From: Hippopus hippopus
Lineage: Eukaryota; Mollusca; Bivalvia; Cardiida; Cardiidae
Direction of reading: 5' to 3'
Assembly (NCBI GenBank): GCA_946811185.2
Contig: OX328099.1
Location: 70,188,714 to 70,252,713, forward strand
DNA: 64,000 nucleotides
Shown piece by piece: positions 34,990 to 46,435 of this stretch. The notes beneath the pieces are model-generated. The model worked only from the letters and a program-made list of their open reading frames with translations, did no database searches and was not told the DNA's origin. The translations under genes and the position numbers were made by a program. Numbering within the stretch: position 1 is the stretch's first letter; each line of letters starts with the position of its first letter.

Positions 34990-35711
34990 TTTATGCGAGG
35001 ATAAAAGTCAGTTTAGGGTCAAAGAACAATCCTAGAAATTTAAATTGTGGCACAACTTGAAGGTGTATGGCTTCTAATGTCAATGAACACAAACCAGTAG
35101 CGGTATGCTTATAAGAATCGGGGTCAGGATGATGTTTTCTAACAAAAATGCATGCATTTGGTCTTGCTTTTAGAAAATTTAAATCCATTTTCTTCAGACC
35201 ATTTTTGAAGATTATTAAGAACTTGTTGCAATTTACTTTCTATTGTATGAATATGTTTGGATCTATAAGAAATACAAAAATCATCAACATACAGAAATTA
35301 TTCCACTCCAGCCTTGATGATGTTATTAATCTTGACATTGAAAAGTGCCACAGAGAGGATGCAGCCTTGGGGTAACCCCATCTCTTGTTCGTGAAGAGTA
35401 GAGTAAGTATCACCAACACGAACCCTAAACTGACGATCATTTAAAAATGCAGAAATAAAGCGAGCAAGGCGACCTCTTATAACAAAGTCACAGATGTCAT
35501 TCATAATACGATACTTCCATGTTGTGTCATCAGCACTTTCTAAGTCGAAGAAAACAGAAACAACATGTTCTTTTTTAATAAATGCTTCCCGGACAAAAGT
35601 TTCAAAACGAATAAGGTGATCGTTTGTGCCCCTGTGTTTACGGAAGCCAGATTGAAACGTTGTAATTAGTTTGTTCTTTTCATGGACCCAAACAAGTCTA
35701 TCATTGACCAT
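34990..35711 (-). pseudogene. LINE ORF2 reverse transcriptase, broken
   Basis: Bases 35298-35711 encode typical RT blocks: VNDRLVW, QSGFRKHRGTNDHLIRFE, VFFDLE and MGLPQGCILS. The catalytic YVDD segment and thumb (34991-35290) are in other frames with stops. A 39-base piece of the endonuclease region lies inserted, in inverse orientation, at 35079-35117. Confidence 0.85.
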
Positions 35712-36005
35712 TTTTCCATAGTTTTGCTGATGCAGCTAGTTAAGGCTATGGGTCTGTAATTGCCTGGATTAGTAGAATCCTGGCCAGGCTTCGGAATGGG
35801 AATGACGATTGCTTCTTTCCAAGATCTTGGGAGATTTCCTGTCTCCCAAACTTTGTTATAAACATCAAGTAAACAAGATAAGAACTGGTAAGATAAATGC
35901 TTTATAAGTTGATAATGTACATCATCTGAACCTGTAGCGGTGTCATGACACTTTTTAAGAGACGCTTTTGTTTGTTTGATTTGTTGGAGTTTGGGGAATT
36001 GCCCC

Positions 36006-36870
36006 CTAAGCAGCCTGATAGATCAAAGAAGTGATAAGTTCAGTAGGATCATCGCAATCTACGAAAGCTCTCGGGAGAATGGATTGTTCACAACGTATCT
36101 GAAACAGGTTCCAGTTGGCTTTGTGAAGTTTCCACCGTCTTGGACGCTCCTGGACAGACGGTCCAGTTTTAGTGATTGTGATTGGGAAATGATCACTACC
36201 ATGAAGGTCATCACAGACCTTACATGTAAAATCAAGAAATAAATCAGAACTGCAAATAGCAAGGTCTAAAGCTGAGAAAGAACCAGTAGCGGGATGCAAG
36301 TAAGTGTTCGATTTATCATTTAAAATGCACAAATCTGAGATGAATTCTTCCAAATGCCGACCTTTCTAGTCAGTGTCTGCACACCCCCACAACGTGTTGT
36401 AGGAACTGAAATCACCAACCTACAAAAAAGGTTGTGGAAGCTGAGAGACAAGCTTACTGAGCTGGTCAATTTCAAGTGGCATACTTAGTGGTAAGTAAAC
36501 AGAACAAATTGAAATAGTTTTGTTGAAAGATAATTTTACCGCAATAGCTTGAAGTGAAGAATGGATTTCTACAGATTCATGAGGTACGGAGTTGTTTACA
36601 AGAATGGCAACTCCACCACTGGCACGGTGACAAACAGACGATGCCGTGCGATAACTTGAATGATGTTTGAATGTAAAGACATCAGCCTCTTTAAGAAACG
36701 TTTCTTATAAGCATACCGCTACTGGTTTGTGTTCATTGACTAACAGGGACAGTTCCTCAATATTAGCATTTAACCCACAACAATTCTATTGCAGTATCGT
36801 GTTACTCATCGGTAAAGTACAGATGAGTATGACAGAACACAGAAACTGAACTATGGAAGTATTCATTTTG
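36006..36870 (-). pseudogene. LINE ORF2 endonuclease, broken
   Basis: Contains the C-terminal SDHFPI motif of apurinic-type LINE endonucleases (36006-36353). The N-terminal ETFL region (near 36690) and the central parts read in pieces between stops, one of them at the usual QETF position. Confidence 0.8.
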
Positions 36871-37239
36871 GTAAAGGTATTCTAATAATTTTACCTTGCT
36901 TACTTGACTCCGCAACGGGATCATCCACATCTATGTCTTCCTGTTCATCACTGAACTAGAAGCGATTGTGTAAAATGATCGGATTGTCGGATCCTTCAGG
37001 GAATCGGTCCGACTTGGATTCTTTAATAGTATTCTTTTTGTTTTTCGTTTTATTGTTTTTCACAGGACTCTTTTAACTCGACACTGAAGGCTGAACTGGT
37101 TTTACAGAAGGCTTATTAGTATTTGATTTACGGGGAGGTGTGCTTGTTTCTGTCTGAACTGCGAAATCATTTTGTGTCTGGGCATCTTTTGACTTAGGTA
37201 CTTATGCGTGTTTACCCTTTGCAGCCATAGCATATGAAC

Positions 37240-37243
37240 CAGG
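37240..37243. repeat. LTR element target duplication, left
   Basis: CAGG immediately precedes the 5' LTR and recurs at 42715-42718 immediately after the 3' LTR. Confidence 0.85.
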
Positions 37244-37816
37244 TGTTATGTAAATAGGATATACAGTGACCTGTTTTCAGAATATTCTAGAAACATAAAG
37301 AACATTTATTGGTTTTTCCATTGTGGTTATTTTTAGAAACAAGTTGTTAGTAAACAAGCTGTTTACCAATCCATGTCGACATCTTTCTAGAAAAGACTTA
37401 TCTAGAATTTTCCAAGCTGATATAAATAGGAGTGACTTACTTGGTGATTTTGGACTTGAACTTAGACTTGTGGCTTGGAGGATACAGAATTAGTAAAAAG
37501 TGTTGGATTTAAACTGGAATATAGATCTGTAAGTTGGAATTACTTTATTTTTAAACAGGTTGCTCATATTTATTTGCAAGTTAAACTATTGTTAATTTAG
37601 GTTTTAGGAACCTGAAATTTCATACTTTTTGTAGTCTAAATATAATTCTTAATTTTGAGGGACTTATTCCATTTCTTGTTCTAAGATAATAAATTGTCAG
37701 AATTTCATTCAAACTTAACTCTTATTGTACTCTTTTGTCTTTATTCATTAATAAATATTGTTATTTGTTAAAGGCTTGTTGTTGGTTTTCTTTCTCGTTA
37801 CGCTTGGCTCGTAACA
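37244..37816 (+). repeat. 5' LTR
   Basis: 573 bp, beginning TGTTA and ending TAACA. TATAAATAGG at 37431-37440 is a likely TATA box and AATAAATA near 37751 a likely polyadenylation signal, so U3-R-U5 organisation is visible. Confidence 0.92.
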
Positions 37817-37821
37817 GAAAT

Positions 37822-37839
37822 TGGGGGCTCGTCCAGGAT
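37822..37839 (+). promoter_or_regulatory. Primer binding site, tRNA-Pro type
   Basis: TGGGGGCTCGTCCAGGAT begins five bases after the LTR and differs at one position from the classical tRNA-Pro primer site known from gammaretroviruses. Confidence 0.8.
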
Positions 37840-37973
37840 CGATCATCTGGTCATTTTGGATATACTTTGAAATTATTTTGAACTTGTTACAGTATTAAAG
37901 CTTATTATATAATAAAAAAATACTAAAAAAATAGAATTTGATATTTATTCTACTGAACGAGCAAAAAGCAATC

Positions 37974-39175
37974 ATGTCTTTTGATCTTGAAAAATTTATT
38001 GCTGAGCCTTCTCAGGAGTTGTTAAATTTGGCAGGAAAGTCTGATTTATTAGATCTTGCTTCTCATTATAAACTGACTGCCATTAAAGGTACTATATTAA
38101 AGCATGAAATTAAGAATTCTATTGTTCAATTTTTAGTTGATGAAGAAATACTTGACTCGTCTGCTCTGTCTCTTATTCTTGTGGCTCAGACAGACGTTAA
38201 AACTAATATTGAGTTAGAAAAATTAAAACTACAGATGGAAAAAGAAGAAAGGATGAAAGAAAAAGAATTAAAATTAAAACTAGAGCAAGAAGAAAGAATG
38301 AAAGAAAAAGAATTAGAGTTAGAAAAAGAAAAAAATGTACCGGTATGCTGATTTAGAAGAAAGAGAAAAGGATAGGCAATTTCAGTTGAGAATGAAAGAA
38401 TTAGAAATAGAAAATAAAGAAAAACCATCTTTGCATATGAGTAATCATTTTGACATTACAAAACACCTCGGGCTTGTTCCACCATTTCAAGAACCGGTAG
38501 TTGATAAATACTTGTCACATTTTGAAAGATTTGCCGAAAATTTGAAGTGGCCAAAAGAGCACTGGACCTTACTCTTGCAAAGCGTTTTAACTGGAAAGGC
38601 TCGTGATATTTTTTCTCAGCTAAGTAATGAACAGCTCTCTAATTATGATAATGTTAAGGAATAGATTCTAAAGGCTTATGAATTGGTACCTAAAGCATAT
38701 AGACAAAAATTTAGGAATTGCAGAAAAGAAAATAGTCAAACCCATGTTGAATTTGCTAGAACTAAAGAACAATTATTTGATAGGTGGTGCCATTCAAAGA
38801 AAATAGATTCACATCATGGAAAACTTAGACAACTACTGTTAGTTGAAGAATTTAAAAGGTGCATTAATTTAGATATAAAAACTTTCTTAAATGAGAAAGA
38901 AGTTGAAACTTTAGAAGAAGCTGCTTGCTTAGCAGACAACTTTGCCTTGACGCATAAGGTCTTTTTCATAAATAAATCAAACCCTCGAAAACCTTTTTAT
39001 TCATCTACTGGTCCTAAACGAAATTTCAATCAACACAATACAATTCCAATCGGAACAGTCCCAAACCCAAGTCTCCTTATGAAGCCAAAGGTCAAAATCC
39101 TTTATCTCGACCCAGCTGTAATTATTGCAAAGAATCAGGCCATCTTATTTCTGAATGTCCTGTTTTAAAAAGAAA
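37974..39175 (+). pseudogene. LTR element gag, frameshifted
   Basis: Starts MSFDLEKF and has a Glu/Lys-rich coiled coil (about 38215-38340). A frame change near 38340 and a TAG at 38662-38664 interrupt it. The segment 38683-38960 (YRQKFRNCRK, HVEFARTKEQLFDRW, LLLVEEFKRCI, EAACLADNF) resembles a SCAN/capsid C-terminal domain. A CCHC zinc knuckle (C-x2-C-x4-H-x4-C) at about 39113-39160 lies in a different frame from the preceding part. Confidence 0.82.
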
Positions 39176-39289
39176 ACGGGAAAAACAAGAAAGTTTTAAG
39201 CCTACAGGCTTTACTTCATTAAAGTCTACACCTCAGTCATGTTTTAAAGACCAAACCCTTGTCCAGGCCAAAGTACCTGAGACTGATAC

Positions 39290-42011
39290 TGTTATGGAGA
39301 TTTATGAACCATTCTTATCAGATGGTTTTGTGTCATTAGAAATTGATTTTGCCCAGTCTACCCCTATTTATATTTTACGTGATACTGGAGCTTCTCAATC
39401 TCTTATTTAAGCAGATGTCCTGCCTTTTTCTGAGAAGACTTCTTTTGGGACAAGTGTCCTTATTCAGGGTGTAGAATGTGGATTTGTTAATGTTCCGCTT
39501 CATAACATTTATTTGTCTTCAGCCTTAATTAATGGTCCAGTGACTGTCGGTATTAGAAAAAAATTACCTTTAAAGGTGTTCATTTGTTATTAGGCAATGA
39601 TTTAGCCGAAGATAATGTAATTGTTAATCCACTTGTAACTGACACACCTTGCATAGATCATTCACCCGATCCGATTGAGGAAGAAATTCCTGACCTTTAC
39701 CCGTCATGTGCAGTTACGAGAGCTATGGCAAAGAAAGCCATTTTGACTGAAAGTCAGTCTGACATTGACTTATCTGATTCTTTGTTGGGTCATTTATTTA
39801 AAGATGAAATTAACAAGTCTATTTCACAAAGCCCGTCTGAAAGTCAGACAAATTTTAAACATAATTCATCAGAATTTGATTACACATCTTCACCTTTAGT
39901 TAATGAAGGCCATGATACAGGGTCAATGTCAAAACTAAGTGAAGACCAACACAATGATCCAGAAAGAGCACCTTTATTTCAGAAAGCTGTTAGTGAAACT
40001 GATCTTTCACAGGAACCTGTCTGTTCTTATATAAAAATAGAATATTTATGAGAAAGTGGCGCCATCCTGAAGTCTCTGTTGATGATGAGTGGGCTGTCAA
40101 TCATCAAGTCGTCGTTCCTAAATCTTATAGATCAGAAATATTAAGCTTAGCTCATAATACACCTTTGTCAGGTCATTTAGGTATCAATAAAACCTATCAC
40201 AAACTTCTTAATCATTTAGAGAAAACTCAATGTAAAATGAAAGAACGATATGACAAGAATACGAAAGAAAGAAATTTTAAACCTGGAGATAAAGTTTTAG
40301 CTCTTCTACCAATTCCTGGTAAGCCTCTACAAGCAAGATATTTTGGTCCTTATTCTGTAGAGAAAAAGTTCAGTAACTTAAATTATGTGATAAGAACTCC
40401 TGACAGGCGAAAGCAAAAGCAATTTTGTCATATTAATATGTTAAAAGAATATGTTGATAGGGATAGTTCAAATATTTCACCAATAAATGTAGTTTCATCA
40501 GTCCATCAAAATCAAAATCACATTAACCATGAAGACATAAATTGTGAAGAAATGAGCTTTGACAAGTCTAACCCTATTTGTTCAAAACTTCAAAATTCTG
40601 ACATTTTAAGAAATTTAGATAAAAAACTTTCACATTTAGAAAATAATCAAAAAGATGAATTTAAAAAAAAGTTAATTTCTGAATATGAGCACCTGTTCCC
40701 TGATATTCCAACACGGACAGATACAATATACCATGATGTGGACATCGAAAATTCAAAACCAGTGAAACAACATCCATATCGTATGAATCCCAAGAAATTG
40801 GAGCATCTTAGAGAAGAAATCAAGTATCTATTGGACAATGACTTTATTGAATCTAGTCAAAGTGAATGGAGTTCTCCCTGTATTCTTGTACCAAAGCTAG
40901 ATGGAACTTTTCGTATGTGCACTGACTATAGAAAAGTTAATACTGTGACCAAGACTGATTCGTTTCCAGTGCTAAGAGTAGATGACTGCATTGACAATAT
41001 TGGTCATGCAAAATATGTTACTAAATTTGATCTTCTAAAAGGATTTTGGCAAATTCCTCTCACTGAAAGGGCTAAAGAGATCTCTGCATTTGTAACTCCT
41101 GATGGACTTTATCAGTACAAAGTTATGCCTTTGGGATTAAAAATTCGCCAGCAACATTTCAACGTCTTATCATCATGATAATATCTGGATTGAATGACTG
41201 TAGGGTCTACATCGATGACGTCATCATTCACAGCGATGATTGGGATGAACATCTAAAGACTACCAGAGAATTTTTTGACAGACTGAGTAAAGCCAAATTA
41301 ACAATTAACCTTGTTAAAAGTGAATTTTGTCATGCTAGTTTAACATTTTTGGGTCATGTTGTTGGACAAGGACAGGTAAAACCTGTAGAAGCTAAAGTAG
41401 AAGCTATATCTGATTTTCCTGTACCTACATGCAAAAGACAACTTATGAGATTTCTTGGTATGGCTGGTTACTACAGGAAATTCTGTGGTAATTTTTCTGT
41501 CATTGCTGAGCCACTGACAAGTCTTCTCAGCAAACGCAAAAAATTTATATGGAATGATGATTGTCAAAAAGCTTTCGATAAAGTAAAGGCCATACTAAAA
41601 AGTGCACCAGTTCTTTTAGCTCCTAATTTTGGAAAAGAATTTAAGCTTGCAGTATATGCTAGTGATACTGGTGCAGGTGGTGTTTTACTTCAAGAAGATT
41701 GTAAAGATGTAGATCATCCAGTTAGTTATTTCTCTAAAACGTTAAACAAATATCAGAAAAACTACTCAACAATTGAAAAAGAGTGTTTCTCTCTTATTCT
41801 TGCTCTTCAGCATTTCGAAATATATTTGTCGTCTTCTCCTGAACCCATCATTGTATATAGTGATCATAATCCTCTGATTTTTATCCATAAAATGAAAAAC
41901 AAAAATCAACCTTTACTCCGATAGAGTCTGTTTTTACAAGAATATAACATGGATATCAGACACATAAAAGGTAGGGATAATATTATCCCTGATACTTTGT
42001 TTAGAGTCTAA
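39290..42011 (+). pseudogene. LTR element pol: PR, integrase remnants, RT, RNase H
   Basis: Aspartic protease with RDTGAS (DTG at 39381-39389), interrupted by TAA a few codons later. From 40048 one frame runs from the integrase zinc-binding region (LSGHLGINKTYHKLLNH) straight into the integrase C-terminal module (NFKPGDKVLALLP, ARYFGPYSV), losing the catalytic core, and on into RT (SPCILVPKLDGTFRMCTDYR, KFDLLKGFWQIPL). A frameshift near 41140 separates the palm with YIDD (41175 onward) and RNase H (to 41924). A TAG at 41922-41924 replaces an expected Trp. The Q/E/S-rich part 39584-40040 is of unknown role. Confidence 0.85.
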
Positions 42012-42131
42012 CTTGTAAATAGTTAACATTTGTCTTTATGTATAATGTATTTTCATGTACAGTTAAGTGTAGTGATATGTTTTATATTCTAACAAGAGAA
42101 AATTTTAATTCTTAAAACTTTTTTTTCTTTT

Positions 42132-42142
42132 AGGAGGGGAAG
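42132..42142 (+). promoter_or_regulatory. Polypurine tract
   Basis: AGGAGGGGAAG lies directly before the 3' LTR and follows a T-run, as expected for plus-strand priming. Confidence 0.85.
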
Positions 42143-42714
42143 TGTTATGTAAATAGGATATACAGTGACCTGTTTTAAGAATATTCTAGAAACATAAAGA
42201 ACATTTATTGGTTTTTCCATTGTGGTTATTTTTAGAAACAGGTTGTTAGTAAACAAGCTGTTTACCAATCAATGTTGTCATCTTTTTAGAAAAGACTTAT
42301 CTAGAATTTTCCAAGCTGATATAAATAGGAGTGACTTACTTGGTGATTTTGGACTTGAACTTAGACTTGTGGCTTGGAGGATACAGAATTAGTGAAAAGT
42401 GTTGGATTTAAACTGGAATATAGATCTGTAAGTTGGAATTACTTTATTTTTAAACAGGTTGCTCATATCTATTTGCAAGTTAAACTATTGTTATTTAGGT
42501 TTTAGGAACCTGAAATTTCATAATTTTTGAAGTCTAAACATAATTCTTAATTTTAAGGGACTTATTCTATTTCTTGTTCTAAGATTAAAAATTGTCAAAA
42601 TTTCATTCAAACTTAACTCTTATTGTACTCTTTTGTCTTTATTCATTAATGAATATTGTTAATTGTTAAAGGTTTGTTGCTGCTTTTCTTTCTCGTTACG
42701 CTTGGCTCGTAACA
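42143..42714 (+). repeat. 3' LTR
   Basis: 572 bp, same ends as the 5' LTR, with about 21 substitutions and one single-base gap relative to it by hand comparison. Confidence 0.92.
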
Positions 42715-42718
42715 CAGG
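42715..42718. repeat. LTR element target duplication, right
   Basis: CAGG, identical to 37240-37243. Confidence 0.85.
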
Positions 42719-43150
42719 AAGTACAACTCTGCTACTCACTACTCTTCTGGCATCCTGAAAAGAAAGACTCTCTCTGTACTTAACAGAGACGATCTCCTTC
42801 TCTGCTGCCAGACCGGACATGATCTTGAAGTCGCCATATGCTCGCCACCACAACTTACGCATTTGCATTTATTCTGGCAATCGTTAACACAAGGGCTTGG
42901 ATGATTACTTAAAAGCTCACCACAGCGACGACATAATTTGCTGTCAGCACCAGAGCTGCACATGCTTTTATGATGTCCAAATTTGAAACATGTATAGCAC
43001 TGCAAAGGGTTGAGAATGTATAGGTCTACAGGTACTTTCAAATAGCCTACCTTCAAAGATTTTAGAATGATTTCCATTCGAAATTTTAGTATAATCGTGT
43101 TGGTTTCACGTTTGACGCCATCTCTATGTACGGTGATTCTTCGCACATTG
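42719..43150 (-). pseudogene. LINE ORF1, 5' part with zinc knuckles
   Basis: The minus-strand frame 42739-43146 contains C-x2-C-x4-H-x4-C (CYTCFKFGHHKSMC), then CRRCGE and CVSCGGEHMATSRSC, the knuckle series typical of I/Jockey-type LINE ORF1. Skipping one copy of the target site and the LTR element, the reading continues sensibly into 37239, which shows the LTR element landed inside ORF1. The LINE is 5'-truncated at about 43150. Confidence 0.82.
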
Positions 43151-43228
43151 GTAACATTTTGTAATGACTAACTTGGTATCATTCATCACTGAGATGCACT
43201 AAACCCCCTTTTGGAGGAGCATGGCTCA
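43150..43228. repeat. Family D MITE, right half (split by LINE)
   Basis: TGACTAACTTGGTATCATTCATCAC..GAGATGCACTAAACCCCC and AGCATGGCTCATATG are the family D right end. With 33163-33319 they form one element interrupted by 9.8 kb. Confidence 0.75.
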
Positions 43229-43350
43229 TATGTACAGGATAAGCTATAGTAATTGTTAGTAGAATAACACCGTCGATTTTATTTACATTAAAGACAGTAT
43301 GAACTTTTTTCGCATGATTTGTTTTTTCTACAAACAAACTGAAATCATAC

Positions 43351-43507
43351 CTCCCACAGACATATAGACGTCTGTTTTGATGTCAACTAGATGAGGGAAA
43401 GGTAACGTGTAAGTTTTGCCAAACAGTCTAAACTTGATTATAGGTGTTACATTCACACGAAGTGTAAACAATACATTCCACTCGTCTATAAACATGGCAG
43501 TAAGAAT
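43351..43507 (-). CDS. EGF/Ig membrane protein, exon (52 codons)
   Basis: Acceptor ATTTACATTTCAG and donor GGAG/GTATGA bound 157 bp. It opens in phase 0, matching the donor at 45188, and ends one base into a codon, matching the giant exon. The peptide (ILTAMFIDEWNV, FRLFGKTYTLPFPHL) is hydrophobic and strand-like, without cysteine. Domain unknown; it appears to continue the unrecognised ectodomain fold begun in 48803-49688. Confidence 0.75.
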
Positions 43508-45188
43508 CTGAAATGTAAATATTTTTTTTTTTTTTTTTTATCTTGCGTTAACTACGTATATTACAAATGATTGGGCATATCCTACTGCACATATATTTTT
43601 TTCATACATAGTGAATAAAAAGTGCACCAATGTTTTTTTTTTGCACATATGGTAACACTATCGGTACACTAAAACTAGTGGCACTTTCTTCAGAGAGAAC
43701 TAGTAAAGAGAGAAAAAAAAAAAAATGATCTGTGAACTGTCATCGTAAAATAATAAAAATACTGTTGACATGGCGTCACACACCAAACAAGCAAACAAAG
43801 GCAGGAAATTTAAAGCTGTGGAAGCATAGCTGTTTCCACTTTGAAAATCATTGTTGGAAAAGGGGAAATCGATCCTAATGAGCAATTTCTCCTTTTCCCA
43901 CTATGTCTACCGAGCCTTTATCCTAGTTTTATCCTAAAAAAAATTAACTTCCACAGTGACCTTCATCCATTTTTTTCGGCGAAATAAGCACGGATAGACG
44001 CTATTTTCATCTTTGCTTATTGTTTAGAATTACAAAGACTATAAGTTTGAAAATTTTTGGAAAAATCTGTCCGTTGGAAAGTATGTATTTATAAAGGATT
44101 AACAAATTATCTCCCTTTTGTACTCAATGTTCTGTATATAACATGCATATTTGTACATTTACAAAGCTCAAAACAAGGCTTTTGTATATTTTTTTTGCAA
44201 AACTAAATGAATTTTTTTTTTAAATGATGTAGAGTTGTATATTCTTCCGGTAATTTTCCTGTTTAACTGACCATTAAAGAAAGGCGTGTTAAATCCAATA
44301 TAAGCTGTATTTTTGAACTGTATACACCTTTTTCAAGTGCAAATTTCTCAGAAACCAGCACGGTGACCCATATCTTTTTTTATTCTTATCTCCTAGAGGC
44401 ATGATGAGCTTTGTATGTGCAAAGTTTTAGAAGATCTTTCCGTTAGAAAAAAATGTCATATACGTCGTTAAAATTGAAATGGACATTAAAATTAACCAAA
44501 AAATCTAAGTTTATTGCAAGCAATAGACAAGCTTTCACATACATAAAGATTGATAAACTACAACTCCAGCTGTTTAAACGACTTCAATCAAATAATTAAC
44601 TAAAAGTATCATTAAATAAAAAGGCTTTGACAACAAAAATAAAATAAGATAAAATGAAATAAAAATACCTTGGAAACAAGATAAGAATACCATGGGTTTT
44701 GCAACAAACTTAAATTACAGAATAAAAGTTATTGGTTTGAAGAAAGAACATACACAAGAAGTTTGATAATTCAAGGTAAGAAAATCCATACCAGATATAC
44801 CATCTCTCAATGTGCGCGGAGGTCAGATGTATAGAAAAAATGGATGAAGTTTGTTTTTTGGCATTCCGTTTAAGATGCAAAAACTAATCTCTTTACTGCT
44901 ACTGGTTTCAAAAGGGTGCATGAAGAACAAATACTTGTTGATTTTAAATCGCGTCTATAACATGCATTGAGGAATCTCGGCTATATCGTGTTGTTAAAAT
45001 TTGTCTTAAATGAGGTCAGAATGCCTAGATTTTTGTTACGAAAGATTAAAATTGTCAGTTAAGTAAAGTCGCTTTCATATTGTTTGAAAGTATGCAACTG
45101 TACCATTTTATTTGTATTATATCCAACCAGTAAAGCGTACTGACTATAAAATAGAAATTTCAAATAATATACTTCATACGAAACATAC
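43508..45188. other. Intron sequence
   Basis: Holds a family P palindrome (43850-43915, CATTGTTGGAAAAGGGGAAAT..ATTTCTCCTTTTCCCAC) and poly-T runs. No other exon was found. Confidence 0.5.
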
Positions 45189-45300
45189 CCTTTCAGGATT
45201 CGGTACCGAGACAAACATATCTGTCGAACCATGTACTTCCAAGTCTGATGAAACTGTAGAGAAGTTTCCTCCTATCCATAGATTAGCTCTTTGAAAAACC
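45189..45300 (-). CDS. EGF/Ig membrane protein, exon (37 codons)
   Basis: 112 bp between acceptor GCCTTGTTCCAG and the strong donor GGTATGT. It enters with one base of a codon (donor at 48802 leaves two) and exits in phase 0. The peptide includes VFQRANLWIGGNFS and DLEVHGSTDMF. No recognised domain; one potential N-glycosylation site (NFS). Confidence 0.72.
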
Positions 45301-45317
45301 CTGGAACAAGGCATAAA

Positions 45318-45577
45318 TGTGCCATGCTCTGTAAAAAGGTGGCTCAATGCATCTGCAAGAAGCATTAACACAGGTCAGCCTGCGCAGCCCACACAGGCTA
45401 ACCTGTGTCGAAACGTTTTGCTTTCAATAAGTTTTCTGCATGCCCAAGGGCCATTCTACCTCAGCATTTGGGCGGTGATAGACATAATTGATTTTATTGA
45501 TCCATGATAATGCGATGACTCGCTTAGTATAACGCATTACGGAGATGCATTAACCCCTTTTTACCAGAGCATGGCTC
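45318..45577. repeat. Foldback MITE, family D, complete
   Basis: Ends CCATGCTCTGTAAAAAGG and CCTTTTTACCAGAGCATGG; hairpin CAGCCTGCGCAG..CACACAGGCTAACCTG. One of the best complete copies, about 260 bp, lying 18 bases upstream of an exon acceptor on the minus strand. Confidence 0.85.
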
Positions 45578-46435
45578 GAATTTGTATATCAACCATGTCC
45601 AATAAATGCTCTGATCATCAAACAAAAATATAGTTGAATGATCAGTTTAATAATTATTCACCCAACTACTCAGAAAAGATAATATATAAGAGGGCTGTTC
45701 AAAAATACCGAGAAAAGTACTTAATTTTCTGAAATATCGCTTAAAAAGCAAAATTGATACATATCAATGTCCAGCCTGTGACATATGATGTCGACAATGT
45801 AGAAAAAATAACACTGTATTGAAAATATACATTTTACGTTAACATTTCAACCACTTCATAGTTATGGCAATGTCATGTTCCAAATCCCGGCCCAAAATGC
45901 AATATTTGAAACGAAAGCTTTTGCCGTTCGGAAAAAGACGTGTCTCTCTTGTGTCTGATCACATATCGCCACCAAAATTTATCACAAATTGGTGCCTACT
46001 CTTGAAATGATAATGTTCATAAAGTCACATATTCAGCCATATTCCTTATTCACGTGTGTCAAAATGAGCTCTGAATAGAGAACTGCGTTTAAATCATGTG
46101 TTTTAAATGGAAAATAAATAGCAGAAACAATGGAAATGTCAATCAAGGCATACGTTGAAACTGCAATGAAGTATATGGCTTTATACAAATGGTATGCGCG
46201 TTGCATTGACAGTCATGAAAGTATGATAGATGACCAGAGAAGTGTACGGCCGAGGTCGATAACACAACGTAAAGAGTGCAGTATAGTCTGCGTTTGTTTC
46301 GGTTGAGTCTGGTGCCTACATGAAAAGCTACTGGAAAAGCTTTATTCATGGGTGAAACCGTGCAAAAAAGTGTATTACATTTTGTGCAGAATATTTTGAA
46401 AACGATGAACAGTTATCTCACCAAGGTATGTGAAA
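45578..46435. other. Intron sequence, nothing recognised
   Basis: Short frames only, no repeat family assigned. Confidence 0.4.

Larger units (their letters stand above)
33320..37239 (-). mobile_element. I-group LINE, 3' part (ORF1 end and ORF2)
   Basis: Read on the minus strand: end of a Lys-rich ORF1, apurinic-type endonuclease, reverse transcriptase, RNase H, Cys-His C-terminus, and a 3' tail ending CATTCATTCATTC at 33320. The 5' part is displaced to 42719-43150 by the LTR element. Frameshifts and stops are spread throughout, so it is dead. RNase H in ORF2 places it in the I group of LINEs (I, Nimb and relatives); finer placement needs a tree. Sister copy at 56112-59830. Confidence 0.85.
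37244..42714 (+). mobile_element. Ty3-type LTR retrotransposon, Gmr1-like order
   Basis: Complete outline: 5' LTR, tRNA primer site, gag, protease, integrase remnants, reverse transcriptase, RNase H, polypurine tract, 3' LTR, 5.47 kb in all. Integrase pieces lie upstream of the RT, unlike most Ty3/Gypsy elements (PR-RT-RH-INT) but like the Gmr1-like group. The Gag has a SCAN-like segment, in keeping with the published derivation of SCAN domains from such elements. Gag and pol carry several stops and frameshifts and the integrase core is missing, so the copy is non-autonomous. LTRs differ at about 22 positions of 573 by hand count. Confidence 0.88.

Noticed and set aside
33535..36242. + strand open frames of 75-88 codons across the LINE
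   Set aside because: They oppose the recognisable RT, RNase H and endonuclease segments of the minus strand.
37244..42714. Possible endogenous virus with envelope
   Set aside because: No envelope-like frame exists between RNase H and the polypurine tract; the element ends directly after RNase H, so it is a retrotransposon.
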